Positions 61,414 to 64,000 of a stretch of 64,000 nt of DNA are shown piece by piece. The DNA is taken from assembly GCF_958405655.1 (NCBI RefSeq), contig NZ_CATYWO010000002.1:248001-312000 (forward strand). The letters run 5' to 3'. The notes beneath the pieces are model-generated. The model saw nothing but the letters and a program-made list of their open reading frames with translations. It ran no database searches and had not been told where the DNA came from. Both the position numbers and the translations under genes were made by a program. The first letter of the stretch is position 1. Each line of letters starts with the position of its first letter. This DNA is from Ralstonia condita. Its GTDB lineage: Bacteria; Pseudomonadota; Gammaproteobacteria; Burkholderiales; Burkholderiaceae.

Positions 61414-63630
61414 ATGCGGGATTCGACAACCCACCGTCGTACGGCCACGACACGCGCCACAAACCTCCGCTCGCGCCGGGGGTTCAAGCTGGCACTCGTC
61501 GCGCAGGCTGCCGCCGCAATGATTCTGGCCGCATGCGGCGGCGGCGGCGATGAAGCGCTCACACCGGCTGGCGGCAAGGTCGATGCCAACGGCTCGCAGC
61601 AGCAGGGCAATACCAATGCGCAGGCGCCGGCCGTCGATGCATCGGTGCCCCCGGTTGAACTGCCGGACACCATCAAGCCCGTCAACTACAAGCTGTGGTT
61701 CCGCCCGAGCGCAGACCTGAACAGCTTCTCGGGCCGCGCCGACGTGGAGATCAAGGTCACCAAGCAGACCGGCGCGGTGACGCTGGCCGTGCGTGACCTG
61801 AAGCTCGACGCCTCACGCCTGACGCTCACGCCCACCTCGGGCGGCGGTGCATCGCGCGTGCTGGTGCCGATTCCGCAATCGCAAGGGGCCTTCTACGACC
61901 TGCGCGACCCGACTGGAGACATCAAGCCCGGCAACTACGTGCTGCACATGGAATGGACGGGCACGATCAACTTCACCAAGGCCGAAGGCATCTTCAAGCT
62001 GGGCCTGCAGGCGGCAACGGGTGAGAGTTCAGACGCCATCGTCACGCAGGGCGAATCGAACTTTGCGCGCGAGTGGTTCCCGAGCTGGGATGAGCCGGCC
62101 TTCCGCAACACCTTCGAGGTGACGGCGGAAATTCCGGGCGACTGGAAGGCCGTGGCCAACGGCAGGCAGACGGGCGCCACCAAGCTGCCGGATGGCTATC
62201 AACAGGTGTCGTTTGCCAAGACACCGTCGATGCCGGCGTACCTGCTGTTCTTCGGCGGCGGCAAGTTCGACATCCTGGAAGACCAGTTCACCAACCCGCT
62301 CGATGGCAGCAGCATGCGCCTGCGCTGGTGGGTGCCGCCTGGCGAGGCGCACTCGGCAGTGGCCGGCATGCAGTTCACGAAGGAAGCGCTGAACCACTAC
62401 TACAACTACTTCCAGATCCCGCTGCCGTTCGACAAGATGGACACCATCGTCGCCAACGACAGCTACGACAACAAGAACGCCGGCTTTGGCGGCATGGAGA
62501 ACTGGGGCGCCATCTTCGAGTTTGCCGACCAGGTGCTGGTGCCGCCCGATGGCGCACCGACGACCGTCCACTCGATGGGCAAGGCACGCTCGTTCGTTGT
62601 GGTGTCGCATGAACTGGCGCACCAATGGTTTGGCGACCTCGTCACGCTGGACTGGTGGGACGACATCTGGTTGAACGAATCCTTTGCCAACTGGTTCGAG
62701 AACGTCACCAAGATCGCACTGCACCCGGAGTTCCAGGGCAACACGTGGGCCGACTATGCGGCCGTCAAGCAGCGCGTCTACACGCTCGACCTGCAGCCGA
62801 CCTCGGTGCCGGTGCAGCACAACTTGAGTGATGCCGGCTCGATGGACTTCCTCGACCGCTTTGCCTACAACAAGGGCGGCCATGTCCTGCAGATGATCGA
62901 GAACTACGTCGGCAAGGACGCCATGCGCAAGGGGCTGCAGAGCTACCTGAACAAGTACAAGTTCGGCAACGGCACACCGCCGCGCCTGTGGGCAGAGTTG
63001 GAAGCCGCCAGCGGCAAGCCTGTCGGCAAGGTGGGCGACAGCTTTGTGCGCCAGACGGGCGTGCCGCTCGTCAGCATCGACGCGCAGTGCAACCCGGCCA
63101 CCAACCAGAACGTACTGACGATCACGCAGAAGGCGTTCCCGAACAAGAACGTCTATTCCGGCTATCAGTGGAATATTCCGCTCACGATCGCCTACGGCGA
63201 TGGGCTGGCGCAGACGCAGACGGTGGTGCTGGATCAGCAGACCGCACAGGTCACGCTGCCGACCTGCTCGGCCGTGCTGGCGAACCCCACGGGCCTGGAC
63301 TACTACGTGACCAACTACAGCCCGACGCTGTGGAGCGCGCTGCTGGCGCAGGCCGGTTCCATCACCAACAAGGCGACGACGACCAACATCGCCGGCGATG
63401 CAACGCAGCTGTACAACGCGCAGATCATCGACAAGGCGCTGTATGACCAGATCGTTGGCATCCAGAACATGCAGCCGGCCGTCGCAACGCTGCGTGCACA
63501 GGCTGTGACGCCGACAGGCTCGCTGCGTCCGCAAGCGGTGCAGCTGCAACAGATGCAGAACATGGATCGCCCGATCCACAAGTTCCGCTACGAAGGTCTC
63601 ATGAAGCATCTGACCGACATCAAGCGGTAA
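61414..63630 (+). CDS. M1-family zinc aminopeptidase, predicted lipoprotein
   Basis: A 738-residue gluzincin. A lipoprotein signal peptide ends at the lipobox LAAC (near residue 42), followed by a Gly/Asn/Gln-rich linker. The M1 exopeptidase motif GGMENWG and the zinc site HELAHQWFGDLV with the downstream NESFANWFE Glu are intact. It should trim N-terminal residues from peptides in the envelope. The start is set by AGGAG before ATG 61414. The enzyme lacks the long C-terminal helical domain of PepN, ending with an unusual Gln-rich tail. Confidence 0.9.
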   Translation: MRDSTTHRRTATTRATNLRSRRGFKLALVAQAAAAMILAACGGGGDEALTPAGGKVDANGSQQQGNTNAQAPAVDASVPPVELPDTIKPVNYKLWFRPSADLNSFSGRADVEIKVTKQTGAVTLAVRDLKLDASRLTLTPTSGGGASRVLVPIPQSQGAFYDLRDPTGDIKPGNYVLHMEWTGTINFTKAEGIFKLGLQAATGESSDAIVTQGESNFAREWFPSWDEPAFRNTFEVTAEIPGDWKAVANGRQTGATKLPDGYQQVSFAKTPSMPAYLLFFGGGKFDILEDQFTNPLDGSSMRLRWWVPPGEAHSAVAGMQFTKEALNHYYNYFQIPLPFDKMDTIVANDSYDNKNAGFGGMENWGAIFEFADQVLVPPDGAPTTVHSMGKARSFVVVSHELAHQWFGDLVTLDWWDDIWLNESFANWFENVTKIALHPEFQGNTWADYAAVKQRVYTLDLQPTSVPVQHNLSDAGSMDFLDRFAYNKGGHVLQMIENYVGKDAMRKGLQSYLNKYKFGNGTPPRLWAELEAASGKPVGKVGDSFVRQTGVPLVSIDAQCNPATNQNVLTITQKAFPNKNVYSGYQWNIPLTIAYGDGLAQTQTVVLDQQTAQVTLPTCSAVLANPTGLDYYVTNYSPTLWSALLAQAGSITNKATTTNIAGDATQLYNAQIIDKALYDQIVGIQNMQPAVATLRAQAVTPTGSLRPQAVQLQQMQNMDRPIHKFRYEGLMKHLTDIKR

Positions 63631-63641
63631 GCGCCAAAGCA

Positions 63642-63680
63642 AGCGGGCCGCTTCCCGTGTGTCTTGGGAAGCAGCCCGCT
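63642..63680 (+). terminator. Long hairpin after the aminopeptidase gene
   Basis: AGCGGGCCGCTTCCC pairs with GGGAAGCAGCCCGCT, one mismatch in 15 pairs, nine-base loop. It starts 11 bases after the stop codon. There is no T-run, but a second hairpin with a T-run follows at 63703. Confidence 0.65.
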
Positions 63681-63702
63681 GCAACGTTGGCTCCTGATTT
63701 TC

Positions 63703-63725
63703 GGCGGACATGGTCCGCCGTTTTT
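63703..63725 (+). terminator. Intrinsic terminator
   Basis: GGCGGAC-ATG-GTCCGCC followed by GTTTTT: a seven-pair GC-rich stem with a three-base loop and T-run, a textbook intrinsic terminator for the aminopeptidase transcript. Confidence 0.85.
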
Positions 63726-63746
63726 CATGTGCGCATCACACGATCT

Positions 63747-64000
63747 TCAACCCGTGCGATGCAGGAAGGTGGCCTGAATCACATCGGTCATCCAGATGGC
63801 GCTGTCGCCGGTCTGGCCGTGCTCCAGCACCTTGACGGCGCTTTCGAACAGCACGCTGGCCAAGGCATCGGAGGCCACGATCTCGATGCGTACGCGCGGC
63901 ACAAACTCCGTCAGGTCTTCCTTGATGGAATGCGCGCCGGCCTGCGAAGCCGTTGGCGGATAGGCATTCACTTCGGCCACCGTCATACCGGGAAACCCCG
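63747..64000 (-). CDS. P-II-family nitrogen-regulatory-like protein, C-terminal part (cut by window edge)
   Basis: About 84 residues are visible, reading in from the right edge. GFPGMTVAEV followed later by VPRVRIEIVASDALASVLFE and a closing GDSAIWMTDVIQATFLHRTG match the strand-helix order of P-II proteins (GlnB/GlnK: GVQGMTVSEV, KVKIEI, GDGKIFV). The T-loop segment is shorter and lacks the uridylylated Tyr context, so it is a P-II-like paralogue rather than standard GlnB. The N-terminus lies outside the window. Confidence 0.75.
   Translation of the reverse strand, partial: GFPGMTVAEVNAYPPTASQAGAHSIKEDLTEFVPRVRIEIVASDALASVLFESAVKVLEHGQTGDSAIWMTDVIQATFLHRTG

Overview
The window is GC-rich betaproteobacterial DNA. 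Gene content and order point to a Ralstonia/Cupriavidus-type member of the Burkholderiaceae, with the aromatic part resembling the tbu region of Ralstonia pickettii. No rRNA, tRNA, IS element or CRISPR array was seen. Almost all genes are intact. The first gene (phenol hydroxylase reductase) and the last gene (a P-II-like protein) are cut by the window edges.

Region 1 (1-15430) handles aromatic oxidation. A six-gene multicomponent phenol hydroxylase operon (minus strand, dmpKLMNOP type) is divergent from a six-gene toluene monooxygenase operon (plus strand, tbuA1UBVA2C type). Next come an XylR-type activator (tbuT), a FadL-type outer-membrane channel for aromatics (tbuX, minus strand), a second DmpR/PoxR-type activator, and a GntR-type repressor overlapping it. 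Three sigma-54 promoters (GG-N10-GC) can be read directly, each with XylR/DmpR-like upstream sites. A recurring AATCTCGATATT-like motif near all of these promoters looks like a shared operator.

Region 2 (15515-25050) holds a compact two-subunit NAD-type formate dehydrogenase, divergent from an operon of an AMP-forming acyl-CoA synthetase, 2-oxoacid dehydrogenase E1alpha, E1beta and E2, and a small acyl carrier protein. No E3 is present. The pathway is not obvious; handling of formate, acetate and pyruvate from aromatic meta-cleavage, or low-oxygen metabolism, are both possible.

Region 3 (25105-45481) is a low-oxygen block. It has two ribosome-hibernation-factor-like proteins around a sensor kinase that lacks its phospho-accepting histidine, a divergent second GroEL, nicotinate phosphoribosyltransferase, divergent norA/norR with readable NorR sites, and a class III ribonucleotide reductase whose glycyl-radical domain is a separate 58-residue gene, with nrdG. 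A Dnr-like regulator, a DGC-domain protein, ubiT-ubiV-ubiU (oxygen-independent ubiquinone synthesis), an NnrS-like membrane protein and two NarK transporters follow. FNR/Dnr-type boxes lie in several of the intergenic regions.

Region 4 (45766-55667) is narGHJI-mobB-narXL: membrane-bound nitrate reductase, a molybdenum cofactor protein and the nitrate-sensing two-component system. Region 5 (55877-64000) is ordinary housekeeping: two methyltransferases, a flavoprotein, a diguanylate cyclase with duplicated sensor domains, an M1 aminopeptidase lipoprotein and a P-II-like protein.

Together the window describes a bacterium that starts aromatic attack with oxygen-dependent di-iron monooxygenases and carries, immediately alongside, the machinery to continue with nitrate, anaerobic quinone and anaerobic dNTP synthesis when oxygen runs out.
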